A DNA stretch of 64,000 nucleotides from Cyrtodaria siliqua. Its lineage: Eukaryota > Mollusca > Bivalvia > Adapedonta > Hiatellidae. Location: assembly GCA_037043455.1 (NCBI GenBank), contig JAWPHD010007124.1, positions 62,001 to 126,000 on the forward strand. The letters are read 5' to 3'. The notes under the pieces were generated by a model. It did no database searches, was not told where the DNA came from, and was given only the letters and a program-made list of their open reading frames with translations. Numbering within the stretch: the first letter of the stretch is position 1; each line of letters opens with the position of its first letter. The position numbers were made by a program, and so were the translations under genes. This document shows, one piece after another, positions 1 through 11,608 of this stretch.

Positions 1-858
1 AGGGCCATAACTCCGCTGTTAATGGTCCAATCTGGATGGTTTTCGAACTTGTCTGAGCTATCATTGACAATAACAATCTGATCAAGTTTGGTAAAGATCG
101 GATAAAAAATGAAGGCCCTATTGTCTTAACGAGGCAAAATATAGCATTTTTAACCAAAATCATAGGCCATAACTCCGCTGTTACTCGTCCAATCTGGCTG
201 GTTTTCAAACTTGTTTGAGCTTTCATTGATATTAGCAATCTGTTAAACAGTTTGGTAAAGATCGGATGAAAAATGAATGCCCTCTTGTCTAATAACGAAG
301 CAAAATATAGCTTTTTAACTAATTCAAGGGCCATAACTCCGCTATTGCTAGTCCGATCTGGCTGGTTTTCAAACTTGTCTAAGCTTTCATTGATATTAAC
401 AATCTGCTAAAGTTTGGTAAAGATCGGATGAAAAATGAAAGCCCTATCATCTTAACGAGGCAATATATAGCAATTTTAACTAAATCAAGGGCCATAACTC
501 TGCTGTAACTGGTCCGATCTGGCTGGTTTTCAAACTAATCTGAGCTTTCATTGATATTAACAATCTGTTGAAGTTTAGTAAAGATTGGACTCAAAATGAA
601 AGCCCCATCATCTTAACGAAGCAAAATATAGCATTTTTAACTAATTCAAGGGCCATAACTCTGCTGTTACTGGTCTGATCTGGCTGGTTTTCGAACTTGT
701 CCGGGCTTTCATTGATAGTAATAATCTGTTGAAGTTTGGTAAAGATCTGATGAAAAATGAAGGCCCTATCGTCTTAACGAGGTAAAAGTTAACAGACGAC
801 TGACGACGGAAGACGGACAACACACCATCCCATAAGGCCCTTGGCCAGTAGAGCTAAA
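1..858 (-). repeat. Family A minisatellite array, about 159-bp monomer
   Basis: Five or more diverged copies of a unit containing GGCCATAACTCCGCTGTTAC, a TTTGGTAAAGATCGGATG block and a GCAAAATATAGCATTTTTAA block. The array runs off the left edge. It ends at about 830-858 in CCAGTAGAGCTAAAAA, the terminal signature shared with other elements here. The same unit recurs in the opposite orientation at 46.7, 53.3 and 57-61 kb. Confidence 0.9.
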
Positions 859-1250
859 AATGAGTATTTAACCAAATAATGACCTTCAGTGTGACCTTGA
901 CCTGTATATTTTATCATCGTCATGTCAATGTTGTCATGATGAGCATATACTGAAAGTTTGATGAAGAAATATCAAGAAATGAGAAAGTTATAGCCAACGT
1001 TAAGTTTTCGTGAAGAAAAAAACGAGTATTTAACCCATATAATGACATTCAGTGTGACCTGACCTTCATATTTTAGTATGGTCATATCGATGTTGTCATG
1101 ATGAGCATATATTGAAAGTTTGATGAAGAAACATGAAGAAATGATAAAGTTATAGACAACGTTCAATTTTGGTGACGGACGGACAGACTGACGGACGACA
1201 AAGTGATCCCTATGTATCGCATTTTTCTTCGAAAAGGCGACATAAAAAAT
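859..1250. repeat. Family H tandem repeat, two copies
   Basis: Two copies of a unit of about 160 bp sharing GAGTATTTAACC, a CAGTGTGACC block and AGTTTGATGAAGAAA. The first copy carries TGACCTTGACCT at 892-903, which is AGGTCAAGGTCA on the other strand. No coding potential is seen. Confidence 0.75.
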
Positions 1251-1639
1251 TAATCCTGTACTGGTTCAATTCTCCCAATTATTAATAATGAAGGTCAAAG
1301 ACCATGTTTTTTTACAAAACATAACTGGATTTTATCACCAGAGTCACTCCAACAAGTTATGCTCTTCTTATCCTTTTGATTATGAATCCTTTTTATATTT
1401 ACTTAGTTATTTCAACTAGACCTGTTATCCTCTATCATATCGTTTTATCTTAAACTTACTCAAGCACTGGTTCTACAATGTAACATGTTAAAACTAGTAC
1501 CAACTTTTATCAGTATATTTTTTCATGAACTGATTTTCATTGAACTTTACTGCTGTATGTCGGGATATAAGGTTCAATTATAAAACAAGTGAAGCAACAA
1601 TGGTGGTGCAAACGTCAGATTGCGAATTCAACATTTTAA
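1251..1639. other. No feature recognised
   Basis: AT-rich DNA with no convincing open frame, RNA gene or terminal inverted repeat. Confidence 0.5.
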
Positions 1640-1800
1640 CTGAAAAATCTAAGTTAAAAGGGGGGATAATTCAAGTAAAATACATGACAGAGTTATGGTT
1701 CTTGTCATATAACATAATGAACATATGCGTGGGAAGTTTCAAAGCTTTCTGACAAGTCGTTTTTGAGAAATGAGGAAAAACAAAAACTTTAACAAAAACG
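1640..1800 (+). repeat. Family F repeat fragment
   Basis: A single copy of a unit recognised by GGGGGATAATTC, ACAGAGTTATGGTTCTTGTC and a GAACATATGCGTG block. The same unit is tandem at 52440-52870. The 70-residue open frame across it is a by-product. Confidence 0.65.
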
Positions 1801-2868
1801 TCAAAACGCTACATGCAATCCAGCTAAAAAGAAAGCACAAACATGTTGAAATTGGATGGTTATTAGTATAATTATACTCGAATATAATTATTATTAAATT
1901 ATACTCATGGACCACCTAGAAGACCACCAAATAAACTTACAAGCATTTCCATGAACCCAAAATCAGATTTGCTTAGCTTCAAGACTACAAATTAACTTAA
2001 AAAGTGTCATTGATATCTTCAGTACACAAGTCTAAGTTTAGCCATGGCAGCCATCTTGGATCCTGCCAGAAGTGTAACTACTACCAATCATCTGCAATAT
2101 TTCTGTAAAATTTTATGAAAATATGAATAAAATTGAAGATGTAGTGATCACATTGTTTTCCTATAATTATAAACTTGTTTGAAAACAACAAGATGGCTGC
2201 TTGGGGTCATCTAGGATACCATCATGTTGAATACTTTGGTAAAAGTCCAGCATCCGCATTTCTAACCCAGGGTTCTTGAGAAGGAATCACAAACTGTTTT
2301 TACCTTTTCCTCCGTATCAGTTTCCATCTTTATAATCTGCAGGCAGCAAGATTCTGGCTCCAGCTAATATCCTGTGGCAGCAGTAGTCAGGTTCCATTCA
2401 TGTCTTTGGCTTTATCTAAAAAGAAAACAAATAGTTAATCATACTGAAAAGAAAAAGAAACGCATAATGGGTATTTCATCTATATATTGTATGTTTAATA
2501 TGCTACTGCTATGGTATCGAATGGTACAGGGCGATATTAGGCCTGTCCTTTCAGAAAGACAGTTTAAACAGCACTGAATACACCAATGGTTAACCGTTTA
2601 AAGTTTCATTATTGGCAGAATGCGCATTTGCTCAAGCATTTTGAGCAAACTTAGGATTTAAACGCTGCAATCTCTTAATTAAACACAATACTGAAATGGC
2701 TCGACTTTTTCAAGCGAAACTTCCAACATTTATGAATTTCGTGTAACAAAGTATACTTTGAATAAAAGGTCTACTACATGACAGAGTTGTCCTTTCTGTA
2801 ATTAGTTGTAGCCCCTTTATGTACAAAACACGTTGAGATATATCTGGAATATTACGTGGAATTAGGTA
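1801..2868. other. No gene recognised
   Basis: AT-rich DNA with short diverged phrases such as CATGGCAGCCATCTTGG that resemble family B. No splice-compatible open frame is seen. Confidence 0.45.
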
Positions 2869-3680
2869 CAGTCGAATTCGGTTATTAGCATAGCCGATTT
2901 GTCAAGAAAATATATGCGATTAACCGAAACTGAACATTTTGTACATGTAGCGGTGCACGTTTCTACTTTCGTTTTACTGTTCTGTTAATACTTACATAGA
3001 AACTCCATAAAAGCGAGTTAATTCTATGTAAGATGTTTGATAGGATTATTATTGTCCATATCCATTTTGTATTTACCGTTATTTGATAGATTTTACGCAA
3101 TATTTATGGGTATTTGTTTTCTTTCAACCTGCGTCGCTTTGCTCTTGTTTGTAGTGTTAATTACACAGCCATGATAATAACACAAAAGCTTATTTTATTT
3201 TTCATTTATTAAGTAACCTCTATGAGCTACTCAATGTCATATGCATCTCTACCGACACTAGCAAACTGAGACCAGTAAATAATTAACAACACATTGCTTT
3301 ACATTGCATACAAACTTATTATTAAATCGTGTATGCTTATTGGTGAGTGATCGTCATGGCGTGGAAGCTTTAGGGAAACCGCACAAAATGGCAAACTCTC
3401 CCGGCAAGCCAATTAGCACCTTTTGTCAATCAATTTGCCTCGGGCTTATCTCTGTGACCGCGTCAATCAATTAACAGTTGCAAAATACAGGTAAATTTGA
3501 CTTTCAGTATGCAATTAGCCAGATATTCGTTATGCAATTATCCGGAATGTGACAAAAACCTATGCGATTATACGGGGTTTTTTAAAATGCAAAAGAATAT
3601 GAATGGTTTTGTGTTTCAAAACTTTATGCAATTAAACGAAATATGCAATTAACCGATATGCAATTAAACGGAATGGACTG
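2869..3680. mobile_element. pogo/Tigger-like non-autonomous transposon
   Basis: The element begins CAGTCGAATTCGGTTATTAG and ends with the inverted match ATTAAACGGAATGGACTG. It is flanked by TA on both sides (2867-2868 and 3681-3682). ATGCAATTA-type motifs recur just inside the right end. TA target duplication plus CAGT termini is typical of pogo/Tigger members of Tc1/mariner. At 812 bp with no transposase frame it must be non-autonomous. The superfamily call is inference from the ends. Confidence 0.7.
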
Positions 3681-3763
3681 TATATATAATAGTGTAGTAT
3701 AGGTAATTTTTTGATTATGCATTTCTTTTTCCTTTCAGTATATAATCAGTATGTCGTAACAAC

Positions 3764-5151
3764 AAGAGGCCAAAAGGGACGCTCTACTGGCTAACATGGC
3801 TCTTATAACATCAATGAAGCGAGTGACTGCAATTTACGTTTTCTTGAAAGTTTTGGGCAAAATACAGCATTTTTAACTAAATCAAGGGCCATAACTTTTT
3901 CGACAAGGATCAACGTCATGTTGATTATTTTAGAAAAAGTCCCATATCAATATCACTTATAGTCTTCAAGAAGTAGTCACTACAAACTCTTTTTTATCAA
4001 TCTATTTTTAGCCGTGGTGGCCATCTTGAATTTTCGGCCGACCTGAAATTTTGCTAGGATCAACTAGACATCAAGAGAAACATTCCTGTGAAATTCCATG
4101 AAAATCCGTTAAGTAGTTTCAAAGGAGTAGTCGCTATAAGTTTTTACTATATAACTCTATGTAAATAAAGATGGCCGCTGGCAGCCATGTTTAATGTTGA
4201 ACTAAAATGATTTTCGACAAGGACCAACATCATTTCAAGCTGACCATTTTAGAAAAGTCCCATATCAATATCACTTATAGTTTTCAAGAAGTAGTCGTTA
4301 CAAACTTGTTTTTTTTAAATCTATTTTTAGCTGTGGTGGCCATTTTGAATATCCGTCCGACCTGAAATTTTGCTAGGATCAACTAGACATCAAGAGAAAC
4401 ATTCCTGTGAAATTCCATGAAAATCCGTCAAGTAGTTTCAAAGGAGTAGTTGCTACAAGTTTTTACTATATAACTCTATGTAAACAAAGATGGCCACTGG
4501 CAGCTATGTTTAATGTTGAACTAAAATGATTTTCGACAAGGACCAACATCATTTCAAGCTGACCATTTTAAAAAAGTCCCATATCAATATCACTTATAGT
4601 TTTCAAGAAGTAGTCGCTACAAACTTGTTTTTTAAAAATCTATTTTTAGCCATGGTGGCCATCTTGAATTTCTGGCCGACCTGATATTTTGCTAGGATCA
4701 ATAAGACATCAAGAGCAACATTCCTGTGAAGTTTCATGAAAATCCATAAAGTACTTTCAGAGGAGTAGTCGCTACAAGTTTTTAATATATAACTGTATGT
4801 AAACAAAGATGGCCCCTGGCAGCCATGTGTAACGTTGAATCAAAATAATTTTCGACAAGGACCAACTGATCATTTTAGAAAAAGTCCCATATCAATATGA
4901 CATAGTTTTCAAGGAGTAGTTGCTACAAACTTGTTTTTTTAGCTTTGGTGGCTATCTTGGATTTCGCATCAACATTAATTTTTGCTAGGTTCAACTAGAC
5001 TTCATGGGCAAAATTTCTTTAAAGTTTCATGAAAATCCATCCAGGAGTTTCAGAGGAGTAGTCGCTACAAAAAAAAGTTTAAGGACTGACGGACAACGGA
5101 CGCCGCACCACGGCATAACCTCTGCTGATCTTTGATCAGTAGAGCTAAAAA
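3764..5151 (-). mobile_element. Family B minisatellite element with both ends present
   Basis: It starts AACAAGAGGCC...CTCTACTGG and ends GATCAGTAGAGCTAAAAA, so it lies in reverse orientation. In between are about four monomers of roughly 318 bp. Each carries AAAGTCCCATATCAATATCA, GTAGTCGCTACAA, a GGTGGCCATCTTGAAT block and AAAGATGGCC. Subterminal inverted repeats, a terminal hairpin and a tandem core match the plan of Helentron-associated elements. That class name is inference. Confidence 0.75.
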
Positions 5152-6877
5152 TAAAAACTGTCAAAAGCTATCAGGTCTTTTTTTGATAACTATATCCTAT
5201 ACATCAATAGCAAAACCCACTGAAATAATGCAAGATTTTTTTTTTTTTTATAGTGACAGCCTGTATTTAAGATAATTGCCCAAATCAGAGCAATTTACAC
5301 ACTGAAAATCCTAAAAAAATATTAACTTTTTTCAAAATTGTCATAGACAAATGAAACTTTGCAGGCATTAATATATGATTATTCTTGATCTGAAAATCTA
5401 ACAACCTTTTTTCTTAAACTATGACTTTTTTTTTTTAAGGGACACACGGCAATTTTTTTACATTTTTTTAAACTTGTGATATCCTGTTAACTTTTCTACA
5501 TAACTTGTATTTATACAATAACTATAATAATTATATTAATTATAAGACACTTATATTAATTATAAGAGTATTTCAAATCAAATTATTTTTGTATATTACT
5601 AACTGTTGAATATATTGCACCAATAATATATTTAAAGCTATGGCAAAATAACAAACAAAAATTGAAAAGTCAAAATTGTATCTATACTGGTGCCTAACAG
5701 TTTTCGTGATATTCATTTTAAACACATATTTTTAGCAATAATTTTAATTCCGGGTGTACATTTTTGTTGGACATGTTCACTTGAATGGTAAATCTAAAAA
5801 ACAAACAACAGGAAATATATAAAACGTGTTTAAACGAAAGAACAGCAGCGACATATTTTGCTGATCCCCTTTTAAAGGCACACTGTGTTCTCTTTTATAT
5901 ATTTAATGTAAACGTACAGCAGAGTATAGTTGAAAATATTTTTAAAATAGTAATTACTGTTCTTCAAGACAGACATATTGCATCATAAATATAATGGAAT
6001 AGTATATTTACATTGACGTGTCAATAAATCAAAAACATAAGTTTTATTAGAATATGGGTCAATTCAAAGCGAAGCAACCTGTAAATAATTGATGCAGGGG
6101 AGTAAGCGAACATTACTGACTTTGTTTCATAAAATGTTATGGGTAAAAAACGAATTTAAAATGAAAGATGTGTCACTGTATTGATGATATTAATAAGATC
6201 ACGAAAACTATTCAGATTGGTGACAAAGAATCTGCATTTTACACCGTACTTATATGGAGTTACATGTATAGTGGGGTTTCCCAAAATCAACTTAAATGTC
6301 ATTGTATATTGCGTATATAAGGATAAGCCTTCGTATGGTGGTTGCAAATGAAAACTCTACATCTATTAAAAATATTATTTCAATACAAGTCTATAAATGC
6401 GCCGAAAACTGCTTGGACACCAGTATTTATGTGATCTTGTTTAAAGTCAAAATTATACTGAACAAGCAAATTCGATGAATTGATATCCCCCGCCAAATGA
6501 TGTATTATCCACGAGTGGAAGAAATATTTTCAGATTTTTGTTTAATTAGTATAAATCTTGACCTTGAGCCTTCATAAATTCGAATATCTACTAGATAGTA
6601 TTTTTGAAATTCATCACCATAGTAAATTTGAAAAAAAGATGTACCATTTTAAGGCATTGACTTTTATAGTGGGACTAAAGGGCTGGAATTGGTGTACTAA
6701 AAGCAGGTGTGTATAATATAGTAATAAAATTAATGTAATATACAAGAAAAGTAGAACTGTATATCAATGATTACTTTTTAATTACCTGGCCATGTGATAT
6801 TTATCAATCTGATTACTTCATCTCATTACTACGGCTACTATCAGATGATCTTGTTATTTCGTGGGGAGGGATGTATT
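5152..6877. other. Gene-free AT-rich DNA
   Basis: Long A and T runs (5228-5250, 5426-5440) and several open frames of 60-67 codons. None has composition or splice context supporting a gene. A short direct duplication around TATATTAATTATAAGA lies near 5531-5570. Confidence 0.5.
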
Positions 6878-7470
6878 TGGCTCAAGTTTGGCTAGCTTTA
6901 AAATAAATCAAACTTTCATTAATATAAACACTCAAACCAAGTTTGACATGTGACCCAGGGGCAGAGCCAAATTTGACCCCAGTGTCACCATTTGAACAAA
7001 CTTGGTAGAGGACCATAAGCTGAGTGTAAATACAAAATATTAAACTGTTGGCTCTTGTAGTTTCAGAGAAGAAGATTGTTTAAGTTTTTCCCTATATGAG
7101 ACTATGTAAAACATGTGACCCCTGGGGTGGGGACAAATTTGACCCCAGGATCACCATTCAAACAAACTTGGTAGAGGACCATAAGCTGAGTGTAAATACA
7201 AAATATTAAACCTCTGACTCGTGTAGTTTCAGAGAAGAAGATTTTTAAAGTTTTTCACTATATATGTCTATGTAAAACTGCGACCCCTGGGGCGGGGCCA
7301 AATTTGACCCCAGGGTCACCATTTGAACAAAACTGGTAGAGGATCCATAAGCTGATAATAAATTAAAAAAAGATTAAACCTTTATCTCTTGTAGTTTCAG
7401 AGAAGATTTTTGAAGTTCTTCCCTAAACCTATATGTAAAACTGATCCAAGAAGGGCCCCTAAGCTCCCCA
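6878..7470. repeat. Family C minisatellite, about 166-bp monomer
   Basis: Three copies of a unit with CACCATTTGAACAAACTTGG, AGGACCATAAGCTGA, TAGTTTCAGAGAAGAAG and TTTGACCCCAG. The reverse orientation fills 31590-33775. The last copy is truncated. Confidence 0.85.
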
Positions 7471-7877
7471 TTAAAGAAAAAATGAACCCATGAACCAATG
7501 CTTCTTGTGCGAAAAAAAAAAAGGAAAAAAAAAATAATAATAAAAAAATAAAAATAATAAAAATTAAAAATAAATCTACGTAAAACTGATCCAACAAGGG
7601 CCTCTAAACTCTGAACCCATGAACCTTGACCCATGAACCAAGGTTCATGGCAATCTTGATTTTTTAAAAACTAGCGGCGTCCCGTTTTTCTACAGAAATT
7701 GCATTTGTTCAATCATTAATGTTAATTATAAGAATTGTATTAAGCCATTTGTTTTTGCATGTTATTAATTTTTGATATTATTGCACCAGTAATATATTAA
7801 AACTTATAGTATAATAAGACGAAATAGTGAATACTTAAAATTTGATTTATTTAAATATAACCAGGGTAAAAGTAAAA
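7471..7877. repeat. Low-complexity A-rich tract and diverged spacer
   Basis: Positions 7511-7573 are almost only A with scattered T. This produces spurious hydrophobic phenylalanine-rich frames on the - strand. The rest is AT-rich spacer. Confidence 0.7.
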
Positions 7878-9195
7878 ACAAGAGGTCGATGACCTTGAAG
7901 CTCTACTGATAGGTTTTTAATAGCTAGATCAGCATTCCTGTGAAGTTTCATGAAAATCTGTCAAGTAGTTTCAGAGGAGCAGTTACAAGTTTTCATTATA
8001 TAACTCTATGTAAACAAAGATGGCCGCTGGCGGCCATGTTTAACGTCAAATCAAAAAAAAATGACAAGGATCAACATCATGTCATACTGATCATTTTAGA
8101 AAAAGTCCCATATCAATATCACTTATAGTTTTCAAGAAGTAGTCGCTACAAACTTGTATTTTGAAAATCTATTTTTAGCCATGGTGGCCATCTTGAATTT
8201 CCGGCCGACCTGAAATTTTGCTAGGCTCAGTTAGACATCAATAGCAACATTCCTGTGAAGTTTCATGAAAATCCGTCAAGTAGTTACAGAGTAGTAGTTT
8301 CTACAAGTTTTTACTAGATAACTCTATGTAAACAAAGATGGCCACTGACAGCCATGTTTAACATCGACGATTTTCGTCAAGGACCAACATCATGTAATGC
8401 TGTTCATTTTTGAAAAAGTCCCATATCAATATCACTTATAGTTTTCAAGAAGTAGTCGCTACAAACTTGTTTTTTTGAAAATCTATTTTTAGCCGTGGTG
8501 GCCATCTTAAATTTCCGACCAACCTGAAATTTTGCTAGGATCAATTAGACATCAAGAGCAACATTCCTGTGAAGTTTCATGAAAATCCGTCAAGTAGTTT
8601 CAGAGGAGTAGTCGCTACAAATTTTCATTATATAACTCTATGTCAACAAAGATGGCCGCTGGCGGCCATGTTTAACGTCTCATCAAAATAATTTTTGACA
8701 AGGATCAACATCATTCCATACTGATTATTTTAGAAAAAGTCCCATATCAATATCACTTATAGTTTTCAAAAAGTACTCGCTACAAACTTGTTTTTTGAAA
8801 ATCTATTTTTAGCTGTGGCGGCCATCATGAATTTCCAACCAACCTAAAATGTTGCTAGGATCATTTAGACATCAAGAGCAACATTCCTGTGAAGTTTCAT
8901 GGAAATCCGTTGAGTAGTTTCAGAGGAGTAGTCGCTACAAGTTTTTACTAAATAACTCTATGTAAACAAAGATGGCCGCTGGCAGCCATGTTTAACGTCG
9001 AATCAAAACGATTTTCGACAAGGACCAACATCACGTCATGCTGATCATTTTAGAAAAAGTTCCATATCAATATCACTTAGAGTTTTCAAGAAGTAGTCGC
9101 TACAAACTTGTTTTTTCAAAGATCTATTTTTAGATTTGGTGGTCATCTTGGATTTCACATCAACATGAATTTTTGCTAGGATCAACTAGATTGTA
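7878..9195 (-). mobile_element. Family B minisatellite element, one end missing
   Basis: It begins AACAAGAGGTCGATGACCTT...GCTCTACTG, the hairpin-bearing end, followed by about four monomers of roughly 320 bp. The array stops abruptly near 9195 after CTAGGATCAACTAGA without the GTAGAGCTAAAAA end, so one terminus was lost. Confidence 0.75.
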
Positions 9196-9372
9196 CAGCT
9201 ACAATACCAAATATAGCGCCTCACTCCGAGTATGAGATGGACAAATGCGTAGCATCAAGACTCGCATAGAATATTCTGTTTTCCAGTAGTTTTCATAGAG
9301 CTGTTATCATAAATTGACCCCCAAAATGATATCTGCACTAAGTAATAAACACAAAACCACTAAAAAGACACA

Positions 9373-9452
9373 GAAATGTTTAATGTCTATGACAAAAACA
9401 TAAACAGTCTACATACCTCCTAAAGAAGCATTCCCACTATGTCACAAAGTCT
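9373..9452. repeat. Dispersed direct repeat, copy 1
   Basis: About 75 bp around TTTAATGTCTATGACAAAAA, CAGTCTACATACCTCCT and AAGCATTCCCACTATGTCAC. It recurs at 11284-11350 with few changes. Confidence 0.8.
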
Positions 9453-9796
9453 GCAACCGCCCGGTACAATTCTGTTTTCCATTTGTCTCTCGGTCTGTGA
9501 GCATTCATGGGATATAATACAGGTGTGAGACCTGAAGAGCGTAAATCTTTTTAGCAACATCATCCATAATATTTAGTAGCTATGTGAAGTACCTATAAAA
9601 TAAGACCATAAGCAGGCTTCTATCATATTTAGCAGTGAAATAATTATGTGATTGAGAGTAATGCATGGATTCAACAAGTTCTCGCTGTAAAACAAAAGTG
9701 CAAAAAATATTTTCATAACATGCAGCATTTGTGTAATAACTCCACCAGTTTTGCCTCAATCTTCGTGAGATTTTCATCAGAATCTCCTTTTGTCAA
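9417..9796 (-). pseudogene. Exon-like relics of an unidentified gene
   Basis: Read on the - strand, three blocks have splice-like borders: 9796-9720, 9684-9593 and 9531-9417 (acceptor TTCAG, donor GTATGT). With phases 0, 2 and 1 they read through to a TAG at 9439-9437, giving a C-terminal stretch ending DKWKTELYRAVADFVT. The stop and the following donor are conserved in a second copy at 11284-11350, so the stop may be genuine. Against this, the first two blocks are only 35 bp apart, too short for a normal intron. A related block on the same strand at about 10549-10440 has similar residues (TETKVADILQK versus IEAKLVELLHK), suggesting duplicated exons. No family recognised. Confidence 0.3.
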
Positions 9797-9799
9797 CTG

Positions 9800-11164
9800 C
9801 TATCATATAATAATGATTAAAATAATATTAGTTCATATCATGGTATCAAACATAATGTATTCAATGATCAACTACTGAAATCTGAATAGGAAAAATATCA
9901 TTTCTTTCTGTATCCATGGTAACAAAATAAAAGCCTGAAGTATACCATGCAATAGCTATGCATTTAGATTCTACATGTCAAACAAACCACCAACTAAGCT
10001 TAGGTCTGAGAATATGAAGAAATATGCAAGTCAGAGTATCACTTGAATTTTGGCAGTATTCATAATTTCTCATTACAGAGATGTTGAGATTTTATCTTAT
10101 TTTCAGTAGGTGATAAAATTTGTGTTACTCGGGTTTTATCCTTAGGTTCTATAGTAAAATAAAAACCTTTGGCAGAGTGAAAAGACGATAATTTTCGAGA
10201 TTTTGATTTTGAAAGGTACATATATTAAATCAATTTGCATGAATGTGCATGAAATATGCAGGGTTTTAAAATAATCGCACTGTAGATACCTTAATTTTAA
10301 CTGTAAACTTGGTTGAACATCAAGGATAAAGACCGAGTTTATCACCTACCAGAATGTATTATGTATGTCTTATTTCTGGTCATTGATTGGTCAGTTTTTT
10401 TGATGATGCTCTATCAAAATTATTGTGACTTTAACATAAAAATACACAAGAAACGCCACCAACCATAGTATTTCTGTAATATATCTGCCACTTTTGTCTC
10501 AGTCTGCATGAACATTTCCTCAAAAATAGTCTGTGTCACCTGCTTTCTGAAAATGCAGCACATTACATAAATAACTCATGTAGAATAAACATAATTAAAG
10601 CTGTACCGGTTCGGGGCCAGTTTCCGTCCAAGCCCAGTTTCCGTCATTCTCATTTAAAAACTGTTTTTACACTGCAAATTACTTAGGCAATGTTACTTAT
10701 TGACAGACATTAAGCTATGAAGATTGGAAGCAGAAGAAGCAATCAAAAAGTATATAAGCATTACAAAACGAAAGGGATTTTTCCAAAATTGTGTTTTCTT
10801 CCTTATATGGCATTGGGGATGCGCGCGCATACTGCCGCATAATAAATTATAAAAAAAATAACACTTGACATCATATTGTTTTCACCCTTCAGCCGACGCC
10901 GTTAAAATATACCGTCATAATATATTTTAACCAAAGAGAGGCAACTTGTACAACCTGTATCTGTTTGATTTACACAGAGTTATAGTGTAATTGACGTCAT
11001 GGATAATATTTTATTGACGTTACCAGGCGCATTGTTATAGTGATCGAGGTGAATGATGGAACAATGCAAACATACAATTTTTACAATATCTATTGTTGAA
11101 TAGACTTGCAAACATGTTTTTAATTCATCAACATTTACTGTATCATGACATAGTTGAATCTATC
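9800..11164. other. Mostly unassigned
   Basis: Contains an exon-like - strand block (10549-10440, acceptor TGCATTTTCAG on that strand) and a short phrase GCCCAGTTTCCGTCATTC at 10632-10649, which reappears inverted near 11661. Otherwise no gene is seen. Confidence 0.4.
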
Positions 11165-11608
11165 CAGGGCCGTTAACGTTGTTTGACTGTTTTTGCCGAA
11201 ATTCGGCCCCATTCCCCTCCCCTAAATGTATATATTTTTCCCCCTTTTCCTGTGAAAAATTCCCTCTTAAAAAAAAAAAAAAAGGTTTAATGTCTATGAC
11301 AAAAACAGTCTACATACCTCCTCAAGAAGCATTCCCACTATGTCACAAAGTGTTTATTAGAAATTCCCCTTGGATATGAAAATGACGCAAAATTCCCATT
11401 CCTGAGGGCCCTGTTATTGTCATAGACATTAAAAAAAATATTTGAAATTGTTTAACTCCAAAACAGGAAAACAGAATACAATTAGCAATTTGGAAAGGTA
11501 AATTCTTGGTACCACTTAAATAATAAAAAAACACACACTAATTTGTGTTTCTTAGAAATTCCCCTTTGATATGAAAACAACGCAAAATTCCCCTTCCTGA
11601 GGGCCCTG
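11165..11608. repeat. Repeat patch with duplicated GGGCCCTG ends
   Basis: Starts CAGGGCCGTTAACG. Two direct copies of a segment of about 51 bp (near 11361-11412 and 11558-11608) run from AATTCCCCTT to CTGAGGGCCCTG. They resemble termini of the CAGGGCC-type transposon at 41598. The 9373-9452 repeat also recurs here at 11284-11350. No target duplication was found for any pairing of ends, so this is probably a rearranged cluster. Confidence 0.55.

Noticed and set aside
7374..7634. Phenylalanine-rich frames on the - strand
   Set aside because: Produced by the A-rich tract at 7511-7573.
11165..11608. Complete CAGGGCC...GGCCCTG transposon
   Set aside because: No pairing of the left end with either right end gives matching flanks; more likely a rearranged cluster.
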